DNA of 64,000 nt from Amphibalanus amphitrite (taxonomy: Eukaryota > Arthropoda > Thecostraca > Balanomorpha > Balanidae). Below, one piece after another: positions 33,789 through 44,720 of this stretch (position 1 is the first letter of the stretch; the number at the start of each line of letters is the position of its first letter). The stretch is from the NCBI RefSeq assembly GCF_019059575.1, contig NW_024881598.1:806001-870000 (forward strand), written 5' to 3'. A program made the position numbers and the translations under genes. Below the pieces are notes generated by a model. That model had not been told where the DNA came from. It did not search any database and worked only from the letters and a program-made list of their open reading frames with translations.

Positions 33789-35149
33789 TACAGGGTGTCC
33801 CAGAAATGATGGCGGTCTTCGAAAAGTTCGTTGACCTTAAGTTGAATATTTTGCAGTGATTTATTTTTCAAAAAATCATGTGCAGTGGCATGCGTGCTTA
33901 TTGTTGCACGTGCTGACCTACTTTCTAGCATATAAAAACTCGTCGATATGTCTCTATTAAGCATTCTAAAAATCAATGTCGCAAAGCCCTGAAGAGGTGT
34001 CCAGCATGCGCCGGGAGCACTCTTTGGCAGTGCGCTCCCGGGCCGTCGGCATGGTTATCGGCGGCATGAAGCCAGGGCAAGTCGCTCAAGACCTGGAGAT
34101 TCCAAAACGGTCGCTGGAACGCTGGCTTGCCCTTCACCGTGCTGGCAAAGGGCTTGAGAACCAGGAAGGACGTGGTCGCAAGTCCACCATCACACGCATC
34201 GCCAAAATCGTCATCGCGAAGTCCGCCTTCAAGCGGGGGCACTCAACCAGAAAACTGTCCAACAAGCTTTCACAGCGAGGTCATCCGGTATCAAAGTCCT
34301 CTGTACACCGTTATTTGAGGACCTGTCTTGGTCTCAAGCCTCTCAAGCCGCAGCTGCAGCCTAAGCTGTCCCCGGAACAGAGGCGCCGCCGTCTGGAGTT
34401 CGCCAAACAGCACTCCAGCTGGACCATTGACGACTGGAGACGGGTCATTTTCAGCGACGAGTCGCCCTACCAGCTACACCACCCACCCAACCGCCAAAAC
34501 GACCGAGTTTGGGCCCATGGCTCTTTTGACGTCATCCCAACGGAAACTGTCAAGCATCCGACCAAGGTCATGGTGTGGGGCGCGATGAGCTTCCGGGGGC
34601 TGTCTGATCTGCACGTGGTCCCCCGCGGCCAGACTGTCACCGCCAGCTACTACCAGGACAACATCCTCGAGACGGCCCTGAAGTCGGCGTTGAGCAGAAC
34701 CCGTGAGAACGGCCCTCCGACAAAGGTCAAACTCCACCCTGACATGTCCAAGGTCATCTTCCAGCAAGACGGCGCCCCGGCTCACACCGCCGGCACGAGC
34801 CAGCAGTGGTGCGAGGAGCACCTCCCGGACTTCTGGCGGAAGGAGGTGTGGCCACCCAACAGCCCGGACCTGTCTCCTATCGAAAACCTCTGGGCCATCG
34901 TCCAGAACAAGATGGACGAGTTACCAGCTGCGACCTCCAGGGACGGCCTGGTAGACAGCCTCAAGCTCGCCTGGAGGAAGATCCCGCGCGAGACGCTGGA
35001 CAACCTGATCAGTGGCATGCCTGAGCGCATGCAGGCGTGTGTGAAGGAGAGGGGCGGATACATTGGTAAATAAACCGTGTCACCATGTCGACTGGTTTTT
35101 GCCACAGGGGCGATGACTTAGACCGCCATCAATTTTGGGACACCCTGTA
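33789..35149 (+). mobile_element. Tc1/mariner-type DD37E transposon, apparently complete (33791-35147)
   Basis: The 28-bp terminal repeats start CAGGGTGTCCCA on both ends, end GATGGCGGTCT and differ at about three positions. TA lies on both sides (33789-33790 and 35148-35149). The 1,357-bp element has one uninterrupted transposase frame, a 5' stretch of about 157 bp and a 3' stretch of about 46 bp before the right repeat. The paralogous hAT copy 1 at about 7796-7808 shows the uninserted site. Near-identical ends, an intact frame and exact boundaries suggest a recent arrival. Confidence 0.93.
33976..35073 (+). CDS. DD37E transposase (IS630-Tc1-mariner superfamily), intact
   Basis: A 365-residue protein runs from ATG to TAA. 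Residues 10-60 look like a helix-turn-helix (AVRSRAVGMVIGG, DLEIPKRSLERWL). A second DNA-binding segment follows (TRKLSNKLSQRGHPVSKSSVHRYL, about 91-114). The catalytic acidic residues are D161 (VIFSDES), D265 (FQQDGAPAHT) and E303 (PNSPDLSPIENLW), with 37 residues between the last two, which defines DD37E. Length fits the superfamily (about 340-370). It would cut at the terminal repeats and reinsert at TA. All catalytic residues are present and there are no stops, so activity is possible but untested. Named DD37E groups exist in mosquitoes and other animals; which one this joins is not settled here. Confidence 0.95.
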   Translation: MSQSPEEVSSMRREHSLAVRSRAVGMVIGGMKPGQVAQDLEIPKRSLERWLALHRAGKGLENQEGRGRKSTITRIAKIVIAKSAFKRGHSTRKLSNKLSQRGHPVSKSSVHRYLRTCLGLKPLKPQLQPKLSPEQRRRRLEFAKQHSSWTIDDWRRVIFSDESPYQLHHPPNRQNDRVWAHGSFDVIPTETVKHPTKVMVWGAMSFRGLSDLHVVPRGQTVTASYYQDNILETALKSALSRTRENGPPTKVKLHPDMSKVIFQQDGAPAHTAGTSQQWCEEHLPDFWRKEVWPPNSPDLSPIENLWAIVQNKMDELPAATSRDGLVDSLKLAWRKIPRETLDNLISGMPERMQACVKERGGYIGK

Positions 35150-35320
35150 TTTGACAATGGGGCTTTCTCATCGACACCAAGGGCCTTTTCAAGGTGCAGC
35201 AGCCAGGTGGCGCCGAGCTGGGCTAGGATATGTCAAGCGTTCCTTATAAGGCAGCCTCGCTAGTGCCACCCCTCATTGCGATACCGCCCCTCAATGCGGC
35301 GCCGCCCTTTTAACAATACA

Positions 35321-35850
35321 AATAATATTTTTGCACAACTCTATTCCTTGAATAATTCTCTTCAACGCCTCATTCCTAGTTAAGCGAATTAGCCCACCCT
35401 GGTTGAATAAATAAGGCGATTTTGCCACAAGGTCGCGGAAAACCGACCGAAAACAGCCGCGCTCAGCGTTAATTTGGGCATGCAGACTCTTAAATACTCG
35501 CATTGGGCGGGTAGGGTTTCCCAGGTATTGGCTAAAAAAATCCGTATTCGGCTACCGAATGCGTCCAAGTGACCCGCCTCGTTCCTAGTTAAGCTCTAAT
35601 TAGATCAAGTGACTCATAAGGAGCGAAAAAGCGACAAAAAGCATGAATTTCCCTATGGCGGCGGGCTGCCGGGTTGCCAGACGGCGCACCGGCTATTTCC
35701 ACTTTTGACACACCATGTGCGAGCCGACATACGCCGAATCGCGATTCCGGCCAAACATGGTCTCAAAAATTAGGTTACAGGTCAAAGGTCATTAAGGTCA
35801 GGGTCATGAAAATTTCAGGGTAGGTGTAAAATTGATTAACGCGAGGGTTC
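35321..35850. other. Unassigned sequence
   Basis: No repeats or frames are recognised. A GTCAAAGGTCATTAAGGTCAGGGTCATG stretch at about 35780-35808 carries AGGTCA-type motifs like those of the TTAA elements. Confidence 0.35.
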
Positions 35851-35856
35851 TGAAAG

Positions 35857-36300
35857 TTGAACCACTCAGGAATCTCAAAACATGTTTTGGAGTCTGGTCA
35901 CGACATTCAGTGGGGTGGGGTCAAAATTCTGGCGTACGAGGCTAACTGGAAGAAGCGAAAAATCAAAGAGGGCATTTTTATAGCAAAAACAAACACAAAC
36001 ATGCTTCTTAACACAAAACTAGGTGTGCCAGTAAACAACATCTACCGTGTGCTGTGATTATATCTTTAGTAGTGATTCGGAATTGGTGGTGCGAACGAAG
36101 CGACGAAACGAGATGTATTTTTGAATCTTGGTAAAGAGTGTTTTCTGTGTTATATTGTGTATGATATGCGTCATTTATGTGTTCGAATTTCGAAGCGAAA
36201 CGACTCGATAGTGTATGTATATGTGCCTCACTGTATTTTAGTTTTTAACGAGCTGACGAAGGAAGCAGTATAGTTTCCGAAAGCTTCTCGAATAAACGAA
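35857..36300 (+). mobile_element. Second Penelope-like remnant: GIY-YIG C-terminus plus terminal sequence
   Basis: The frame at 35857-36057 (HVLESGHDIQWGGVKILAYE, NWKKRKIKEGIFI) matches the typical C-terminal end of Penelope-like GIY-YIG nucleases. It lacks the YIG core. About 190 bp downstream lies a hammerhead-like core (36253-36282), as expected for the terminal repeat. It is heavily truncated and differs from the fragment at 22424-23366. Confidence 0.7.
36250..36300 (+). ncRNA. Hammerhead-ribozyme-like core (tentative)
   Basis: CTGACGA (36253-36259) matches the CUGANGA box. A hairpin GGAA/TTCC (36261-36278) and GAAA (36279-36282) follow, with one unpaired A before the hairpin. Placement downstream of a Penelope-like coding remnant fits known element ribozymes. 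Stem III would be short and imperfect. Confidence 0.4.
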
Positions 36301-36549
36301 GAGCTGGAAGTACAGTTATCGTTATCAGCATTCAACTATGTCCCAGCTAAACAACAACATCTTCAAACATGACCTTTGTACCGCGTCTACTCTCGCAAAT
36401 GGAACATGAAAGACACCACGTGCTTGTTCGGTGTTTCTCGTTGCCCTTGGCGCGAAAAATAGAGGGAAATGGGCTAAAAGGGCTGCACAATCAGTATGAT
36501 TTTTAAACAATTTGGCAACAAACAATGTCATATTGTCGACGCCTATTCT

Positions 36550-37010
36550 CTAGACATGCGACGCCAAATAATCGCAGCAAGTCACTGTAATCAATAGCTG
36601 ATGGTGAGTCTTGACATCGAGTATCATCGAGCGCGGGCTTGACTCGGCGGAGCACGCGCCCAGACTGACCCGGCGAGCGGTCAGGTCATATAGCCAATAT
36701 AAGAAACGTTGTTGCACCCTTTCGATTCTGTCCAGGTACGTTTTTGCGGCACCTCCCCAAATAACACAACAATACTCGAGAATTGCTCTAACGTTACAAT
36801 AATATGCTGTTAAAATGGGCTTCCAGCTATATGATTTGACCTTGTGACCGGTTTGCATCGATCTCATGATGAGACCCATGACTCTGTTAGCTTTTGATAC
36901 TGTTGTGTCTATTGCTGAAAGTCAACTGGTATATCAAGAAAAAAAAACACCCAAATCCCGAATGGTTTCAACGTTTTCCAGACAGGTCTCATTAATCTAT
37001 ATTAGCCGTT
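36550..37010 (-). pseudogene. LINE reverse transcriptase fragment, C-terminal
   Basis: The minus-strand frame 36550-36879 has VRAILEYCCVIWGG and LDRIERVQQRFL, the thumb/connection signature of non-LTR reverse transcriptases. Upstream, near 36930-36980 in another frame, ENVETIRDLGVFF matches the preceding conserved block, so the copy is frameshifted. Both ends are truncated and the clade cannot be assigned. Confidence 0.75.
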
Positions 37011-38430
37011 TTCACGACGGAACTTTCGCAGAGGAACCTATTTGATACCTGAAAAGTACCTACTCTTTGAGGCCTTAACATCCCTCAAACTGAAATATTT
37101 TATGTTCAAAATAATTTTAGAAGTTTAAATCCGGGCATTCTTTGCCCTCAAATCACTTATTTATTTACAAACACAGCAATTTTCGGTTCTAGTAGCCCAC
37201 CTTTCGACTATGAGGTATCAAATCAGCGTGGCAACTTGCTCCCTCTTTGCTCCCTCGGGTATCTAATTCCGGAATTCTTAAAAACAATGAAAGTATTTAT
37301 CGAGTTCTCTTTTATACCTATTCAGTTATGTTTTAATGGTGATTAAAATATGGCAAATTTTTAATTACATTTCATATAAGAAAAACACGCAAAACAATGA
37401 AACAAAAAATAACTACGGCGGAAATAACCAATCAGCACCTCAGTAGGATATGACGTCATACAAGAATGGTGTTGAAGGCCGTTTGCAGTCCCGGTCGGTA
37501 GGTCACGTGACCGCCGGGAGCCTCGGGTCACGCGGCGGTCGGGAGTCGGACGCGGGGCGTGGTCGCGGGTGGACGCGCGGGGCATCATGCTTTGCTTTGC
37601 TTGCTTTATAACTTACGATCGCATACGTGTGAAACCCAAACACTGCTTAGTGCCCTTAGAAATTGAGTTTTGGAAAGCTCAAGTCCCTATAGCTCCTCAG
37701 GTCGGCAACAGTTGAAGCCTCATCTGGACTAGTGAAAAAAGCGAGGGTAACAGTAAGGAACCTTGTGTTGCTTTTTCTTTTACCGTTATAATTATCTCAA
37801 ACCATCACAATTTTGAGTTGCCACATTGTCTGGTTCACTACATTCGTGTAAAACTTGGGTGAAGGCTGGTGGCTCAAAGAAAGGTGAAGATATTTCTTTA
37901 AGTGCCTAATCCGTGAAATATCCCGGCTTTACAAACCTAAACTTTTCATTTTCTCCACGATACATTTTTTTAAATTGTTAAAGTTTATTCTACATTTGTT
38001 AAAATCGGGGCTTTGGTTTTGTGTAAACTAGATCATTAAGTTTACTATAGTTTTGTGCAAACCTGGTGGCTGAAGAAAATAGTAATTTTGCTAAAATGAT
38101 GTGCGGAAATTTGTTGCTTTCCAATTTCCAAATCAAATTACTCATACCTATATTTCATTCAAAATTAGGAGGCATTATTACTGTTTTTCTTGCAACATGA
38201 ACTGAGTTTGGGTACAGTGCTCCGGAAACGTGGAACTTTAAGCTAGCTAGAGCAGTGTCCATAAAAATTGTTTAGATAGTTGACATGGCATGTTGACAAC
38301 GGTTTTGCTGTTTCTAAAAAAAGTGAAAAATATTTTTCTGCATTAAACAGACAATGCATGTTATTCTCATAAGCTATCGAATGTGTGTGCGTGTGTGTGT
38401 TTTTTTTAAGCTGTCAATTGTAACTTCAGT
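37011..38430. other. Mostly unassigned sequence with a short GC-rich patch
   Basis: GCCGTTTTCACGACGGAA at about 37012 matches an end-like sequence near 48938 in the opposite orientation, possibly a MITE terminus. A GC-rich patch (37440-37580) has a CRE-like TGACGTCA (about 37451) and a GTCACGTGAC E-box palindrome (about 37502). The rest is AT-rich with no frame recognised. A short (TG)n lies near 38385-38400. Confidence 0.35.
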
Positions 38431-38432
38431 TA

Positions 38433-40015
38433 CCGTAAAGTGGGGCTATTTGAAACGGATTTTACAGATTTTGGCCTCTCCCTTTAAGACGGTTCATATT
38501 TCTTATGGCATGTAAATTGCAAAAATGTAGTTCTCTGTGAGCTCTTTCATATAGGTGTATTTTGGTTCAGCTAGTAATAATTATTAATACTATTTTTTAT
38601 GTTAAAGCCTGTCTCAAATAGCCCCATAGGGTGGGGCTATTTGAGACAGTTTTAGTTACAAGGAAATTAAAGAAAATTGGTCACGCTAGAGATAATTTTT
38701 TAAATGCCATTTATTTAGAAATTGAATTTTGATCATTTTGGCAAAAATTGTTTTTTTCAAAGACTGTTATATGACCTTTATATTCAATCTTTTCCTTTTT
38801 CGTAGGACACTTCATTTCGGTAGGGTATAAAATTGCATCACTATATGCTAAGGCTATCATAATATGATGTGACCCATAGCTTTCAAACTGACAGGATGAT
38901 CATCAAGGACTATTTTAAAGTCATCGACAGTAAAATTTTGAAAGTAAGTTTTGTATATACAACTTGGTGACGTGAAAATAGCTATACCGAAAGTCGGTGG
39001 GGCTATTTGAGACAGTCTCGCTACCTCATGAAGCACACTGTAATGAATCAAACAAGGCAAAAGGTTTCCCAAAACATTTGAGTGAATGGTCTGCATGATT
39101 GTTTGTTCCATTGTACATCTCCATGCGAAGAAATAACAGAAAAATGTTAAACGGTTTTGATTTTATGCCGATTTTCCTCGATCGCTGCATGCTGTATCAA
39201 TTGGCCGGTTACCCTACCACATCAAGTACTTGGATAGGCTCACCTAACAGTACGTTCATGTGTTAAGTAACATTCAATGGTGTTTTTTGGTCAATCAAGG
39301 TAGACATATGTTGATTGTCGAATGAGTCAGTGACTGATGAAGCACATTTTTAGCACATATTCATCAGAATAACTAGTTTGGTCACCAGCTAAATGGTTAT
39401 TATGTTACACTACGAACATGTAAATATTGCTTGCTGCTAAAAGTACCTACCATGAACCCACTGCACGTTTATGACCACGACCGATTCACCGGTGTTGCTC
39501 ATGTCGAACGGTCGATGCACTTCAGGTAGATGGCGATAAGTCTCCTCGGGTGCATCGCATCACCGTTATCATCAGCTATTTGGCATATCCGTTGAGGTTT
39601 GACCAGGTGGGCATCATCGGGATTCTGAGACAATGGGTTACGCAATCGGCAGTACCGTTAATAATATATAATATTTTCATGAAAAATGTGCTTAGCCTAT
39701 AAGAAAAAAGGTAGTAACGATAGATACAGTGGCAAAGCTGTTAAAACTTCAACTTTTTTAAGCTGCAGGTAGGGGTCCTTTTCGAGCAACTTAAATTGTG
39801 CGTTTTTCTGTATTTCGTATTTTATTGCAAATTTCTTTCAGAACTTTTCGAAATTTTCAAAAAGGTTATTCAGAGCATCCATTGTTCAATTCCACATCAA
39901 CCTAAGCAAAAATGACGAAAAATCATCAAACGGTTTTCATTTTACAGCGATTTTACTATACCATTACCTTACTGTCTCAAATAGCCCCACTGTCTCAAAT
40001 AGCCCCACTTTACGG
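38433..40015. mobile_element. GTGGGG-type TA element, variant GTGGGGCTATTTGAGACAG
   Basis: The ends CCGTAAAGTGGGGCTATTTG (38433) and its complement (40015) are flanked by TA (38431-38432 and 40016-40017). Internal copies face each other at about 38611-38651 (CTGTCTCAAATAGCCCC, then GGGGCTATTTGAGACAG). Another sits at about 38998-39020, and a tandem pair at the right end (39970-40015). The rest is AT-rich and non-coding. Confidence 0.82.
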
Positions 40016-40149
40016 TACTTCACTTAGAACATATTGCCCAGAATGCGTCACTGATCATGAGCTGGTATATCATATCATATGTAGCAAATACATAAATGAG
40101 AATAGTGTGTCATGAATTTTTGTGCATGCTTCTGGATTATCTGTAATTA

Positions 40150-41074
40150 CATCAAAGGCTCGGCTCAAGAGTGTCCTGCCGACCAGCTTATGCCCAACCC
40201 TTTCTGTCCGCAGAACGTCTTCCGTCGCCTGCGACTCCCGCACGCCGTTTGCGCCCCGGCCGTCCGTACCGGTCTTCGCGCTGCGAGCCGCGCTGCTGGA
40301 GTTCGCGGCGGCGTCGTGGAGCTCCCATCGGGACAGCGTGTGATGCCCGCGTCGAGCTTATAAGCCGTGAGCTTCGATTGGCGGCTCACGCGGTCACCAG
40401 CTGTATGTACATACAGCCTCGGCCCCGACGACCCCGCTAATGGCCGAGACCGGCATACCCCCTGGCCCCTGCATGGGTCCGCTGTGCGGCGCAGCGCTGG
40501 CCGCCCGCATGTTACGTTTGGCTGTATCGCTGCCCAGCGGGAGCGCGCTCCACGCTGCGGTAGAGGTACACGTTGCGACCCGACTGAGGACCGCAACCGG
40601 ATGGTGAGACGTCGGCCTTTGCGCCCTGGCCGGGGTAGGCGTGACCGACGTCACAGTGGATGAACGCCCAAACAAGACCAGCCCACCGTCGGAGGCCGGA
40701 GCAGCATGGAAATATCATGTTCTGCCTGGACGTCGGACCCGGCGGCCGCAGAGCACCTGCACACGTGCGGAGAGGGGCGCTGGAGGCGCGGCTTCTGACA
40801 TCCCGCGGCGCGGCTGCTGGCAATAGCTGACAACGGCGGCAATGGAGGCGGTTGGGAACAGCTCCAGCAATGGTGATGGCGGTGATGGCGACATGGCGGT
40901 TTGGGACTTCATCTCAGCGCGGCCGCCGCCCAGGCGCCGCTGCGCCCGGCTGCTCAGCCACCTACCGGATGGCGGGGTGGCCCTTACGGCCCTCACGCCC
41001 GTTCGGTCTGCGGCCACGTTCTGGGGTGGCGGTCGCGGGGTTAGCGGCGTTGGACTTCGTCCTTTATCCAGACT
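40150..41074. other. GC-rich, CpG-dense segment next to the LINE
   Basis: High GC and many CpGs give several overlapping frames on both strands, none with a recognised domain. A frame at 40842-41150 begins MEAVGNSSSNGDGGDGDM and contains LLSHLPDGGVALTAL. It runs into the LINE tail at 41075, so any real exon would end before that. It might be a host promoter or exon, or 5' sequence of another repeat. Confidence 0.3.
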
Positions 41075-41294
41075 GTATGTATGTATGTATGTATGTATTA
41101 CAATCATGGACAATCCACACGGGGCGTGGCGATTACAGTCCAGAGTCTGAGACGGGTTGGAACAATAACATGCAGGGGCAGTAGAACACAGGCATAACGA
41201 TTTAATCACTGGACACTCACTCTCTATATACATACGGACAATTCAAGTCAGCGCGCCACACACGGCTGCGGGTACCCTCTCCCCCTGACATGAG

Positions 41295-42165
41295 TCAGCG
41301 TCGGGCGGTCGCGAACGCCGGACAGACTGCAGCCTTGGCCGCACGGGCGAATTGGGCGGGGCGCTGTTCGATGACACCGGGAGGCAGACTGTTGAGTAGC
41401 GCCGCGGCCCGGTAGCCGAACCGTCGCTTGCCTGTCTCGAGCCGCGAGCGTGGGAGGTGGAGAAGGTGGTCTTGCCGGGTGGACCTCTTTCGCGCGTCAC
41501 TGTTATAAGTGAACATAGTAGCTAGTTCTTCGGGCTCGCCGTTCCTTATTATTTTCTGAGCAGTTACGAGGGTTTGAATATCGGCCATAGCTTTCGGAGG
41601 TATCCATCCAAGCGAGTCGCGGAGGCCAGAGACGTGGTCGAATTTACGGCGGCCGAAGATGACCCGTGCTGCGAAGTTCATAATTTTTTGGAGCCGGTCA
41701 AAGTTTTTCCGGGAGCCATTTCCGTAGACAGTGAGGCAGTACTGGACGCGCGAGATGACAAGTGCCGTCACGATCGTTTTGAGGATGCCGTCTGGGAGAC
41801 AGTGTCGTGCGTGGGAGAGGCCGATCAGTACGCCCATGCAACGACGGCTCAGCTCGGTTACGTGTGCCTCCCAGGTGAGTGCGCCGTCGAATACAACACC
41901 CAGGTTTCCCACCTGAGTACACGGCTGGAGCTCAGCGTCACGGAATGAGACTTTGAAGCGAGGCAGTTTACGTAGATTTTGTCGACTACCGAATACCATG
42001 AGTTGAGTTTTAGAAGCGTTGACTTTCAGGGCGTGTGCGCAGAACCAGGCGTTAAGTGACGCGAGTGATGCCTCCATGCGCGAGATGAGGCTCCTAATGT
42101 CGTCGCGTGGGCCGCTCACCAATATCTGGGTGTCGTCGGCGTACTGATAGGCGGTGGCATCTCCA
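41295..42165 (-). pseudogene. LINE reverse transcriptase C-terminal part with YADD
   Basis: It starts upstream of the first Met with AYQYADDTQILVSGP and continues through LNAWFCAHALKVNASKTQLM, NLGVVFDGALTWEAHV and LVISRVQYCLTVYG. It ends with a Cys-poor, Arg-rich tail (FGYRAAALLNSLPPGV). The blocks are those of CR1/L2 reverse transcriptases. It is separated from the palm segment by a frameshift. Confidence 0.88.
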
Positions 42166-42823
42166 GCAAATAGGGAAAGGTCATTCGAGAATATTGTGAA
42201 AGCAGGGGACCCAGCGCCGATCCCTGGAAAACGCCCACGGTGTTTGGGAGCGGTCGGGAGGTCATCTTACGGCCGGTTTTGTCTTTCAGGGACACGCTCT
42301 GCGTGTGACCATGGAGATAAGCAGAAAACCAGGAGGTCTCAATGCCGTACATTTCAAGTTTTTTGACAAGGAGTTCATGATTGATGACGTCGAAACATTT
42401 GCTGAGATCTATGAGGCACAGCATTGAGATCTCACCCCTATCGGTGGCGGCAAGGATGCTATCTGTGACTGACAGCAGTGCAGTCTCAGTGGAGTGCCGA
42501 GGGCGGAATCCGTGTTGGGTAGACGAAAGAAGGTGGTTTTGGGAGAGGTAGTGATAGAGCTGCCGATGGATTACACGCTCGATGATTTTCATGATAACGG
42601 GAACTAGGGAGATTGGTCTGAAATTGCTGGGGTCAGATGGGTTGCCAGACTTGAAGATGGGTTGGACGATAGAGTGTTTCCAGGAGTTAGGTATGTCGGA
42701 ACGGGTGATTGAGGTGTTTATGATGTGCAAAATAATGTCGCCAATGGTTTGGAAGCAAGTTTTTAACATCCGGATACATATAGCGTCGGTGCCACGCGCG
42801 GCGGAGTTTCGCATGCTGAACAC
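42116..42823 (-). pseudogene. LINE reverse transcriptase, palm part
   Basis: This encodes WKHSIVQPIFKSGNPSDPSNF, HGFRPRHSTETALL, the first catalytic block CLIDLSKCFD (D139) and GVFQGSALGPLL. Near 42170-42240 the frame is lost, and the second catalytic block YADDTQ (about 42130-42150) is read in the frame of the next segment. Confidence 0.88.
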
Positions 42824-43027
42824 TGTGTGTCCGAGTTCCCCGAGAGTGATGGCTCTCGGCTTAAAATAGCATGCGCCGACTCGGGGGAGGACGTACGTTT
42901 AGGTCAGTATTGATGTTCTGGGTGCTCAATTCGGTGGCGATCCGGGGCCCGACAGAAACGAAGAAGGAGTTCAGGTCGTCGGGAGATAGGTCGGGCTGAA
43001 TATTTGGACCATCTTTCTTTCCAGCGA

Positions 43028-44482
43028 TCACTGATTTGATGCATTGCCAAACTTTGTTGACCCCACGCTCGCTGATCTCGTTTGGAGGTCGTGACGGCGG
43101 TCTCGGCGCAAGGCTGCACGGACCGAGCGGTTGAGCGTCTTGTACTCGGGAGACTCGCGGCCTAGCCGGCGTAACGCGGAGCGACGCCGGGACATGATCT
43201 CGCGGGTAGCGGCAGATACAGGGGGTGCGGTAGGGTTTCTTATCAGCACATTTTTGAGGGGGGCGTGGTCATCGAAGACAGGTAGGAAGTTATCTAAGAA
43301 GGCCTGCCACTTGTCGCCAACCGACGTCGAGTTATATACTTCCTGCCAATCGACAGTCAGCAGCTCTAGGTTGATAGAGTGAACGTCCAAACGGTTAAAA
43401 GATCTAGATTGGATGATAGATGGTTTTAAGCGCTGCTTAGGCACGTCGACGGTCACGTAGACGAATTTGTGTGGACTGAAGTGGCAATGGGCTACGCTAC
43501 AAGAACGCACAAATTTTCGATTTTGTACAATACACACGTCCAAGAGAGAACCGGTAGTGAATGTTGATGTTGTCACGAGTTGATCCAGGGAGTAGTCAGA
43601 GAGGAACTCGCTAACGTGTTGACGGGCCGGAGAGCTAGCGCTCTTTAACAAGTCACAATTCAGATCGCCGCATATGACAAACGGGACATTTGGGTGGTCG
43701 ATTAGGACGCGCTGAATTTGGGTTTCGAGGTCTGTGAAATCTGCACGCAGTGCGGTCGCGGAATAACGCGGCGGTCGGTACACCGAGCACACAATCAGAT
43801 TGCGGTTTTTTGGTAATTTTAGCAACGCCCACTGCGATTCTAGTTGACTGTCAGGGCACTGCGAGCCTGGCGGCTTCAGCGCTACAGGCGTAATGTCCAC
43901 TTTGGTGATGATGGCGACGCCGCCGTAGCCCCGGCCGTCGGGTCGGTCTACCCGGCTGATGGAGTAGCCGGGGATGACCAGAAGGCGATTTGGTGTGCTC
44001 GGTCGAAGCCAAGTTTCGGACAGGAGCGTAACGTCGAGATCTTGGCGGCTGAGTTCGTCCGACAGCTCCAGCAGTTTGGGCTTGAGGCTCTGGACATTGA
44101 GGGCTCCGATTAGCAGTCCGGTACCGGGACGATGAGCGGTGGGCGCGGGTCGCGGTGCGGCCGCCGCCACGCCCCCTCCGTCCGCGCGCGCCGCGGCGCT
44201 GCGGCCGCCGGCCGCCGCCACGGGCCCGCCGCGAAGCGCCGGGAGCCGGTGCGGCGGGTTGGCCGGCCGGAGCGGGTACGGCGGCAGGGGCGGCAGGGGC
44301 CCGGGCGTGAGGCTCGGGTGATCCGCCGGCGGGCGGCGGTATGGTATGGGGCTCGGGGTCTCGGACCTCCGCTGTCGGCCGCTGGTCTGGCGCCTTCCTG
44401 GGGGTCGGGCCGGGTACGGGTGGCACGGAGCCCCACGGGTCGGGAACAAAGTCAAGCTCCAGGTTCGCACGTAATTCACCAT
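43028..44482 (-). pseudogene. LINE AP endonuclease domain
   Basis: The 484-codon frame begins with a low-complexity Pro-rich region. It then has the endonuclease blocks: LNVQSL (N129), LLSETWL (E156), CSVYRPPR (232-239) and CGDLNCDLL (271-279). SPHKFVYVTVDVP corresponds to the usual SDH block but has lost its D. An alternative frame (43851-44696) covers the leader, so the true N-terminus is uncertain. The domain would nick target DNA to prime reverse transcription. Confidence 0.85.
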
Positions 44483-44720
44483 CTCGATTTGATCGCGGTA
44501 GAGCTGGTTTCCTGCGGGTGGCGTAGTGCTGCAGCTGGGTGTCTGCTACTCGGCGTGGCGGCCTGGGTAGAGGCGCCAGAGATGGAGCTGGCGCTGGGCA
44601 CACCGTACCATCTGAACGGATGGATCTGCCAAGAAAGATGACATCCAAGGCGGCTATGAGGCGATCACAAAGCTTCAGCAAGAGCTTCTCCTTCATGGGG
44701 CCGGCCGGCCGTTAAGTCGC

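Larger units (their letters stand above)
31423..35320. mobile_element. hAT-like element with GGCGCCCC repeats, copy 2 (nested, right end lost)
   Basis: It starts TAGTGGCGTATTCAGGGG and then parallels copy 1 closely: GCCGCCCAGATGGCGCCCCAATTAGC, the TTAA site, and the GGCGCCCC tandem array (32820-33785), then GACAATGGGGCTTTCTCATCG after 35148. It is interrupted by the TTAA element at 31566-32777 and the DD37E transposon at 33791-35147. Homology fades near 35310 and the right terminus is absent. Confidence 0.75.
41075..44720 (-). mobile_element. CR1/L2-like LINE, frameshifted
   Basis: On the minus strand the order is a GC-rich Pro/Ala-rich leader, AP endonuclease, reverse transcriptase, C-terminal domain, short untranslated region and an (ATAC)n tail at 41075-41099. 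That order and tail are characteristic of CR1/L2-type non-LTR elements. The 5' boundary near 44720 is estimated. At least three frame breaks separate the coding parts, so it is inactive. Confidence 0.82.
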
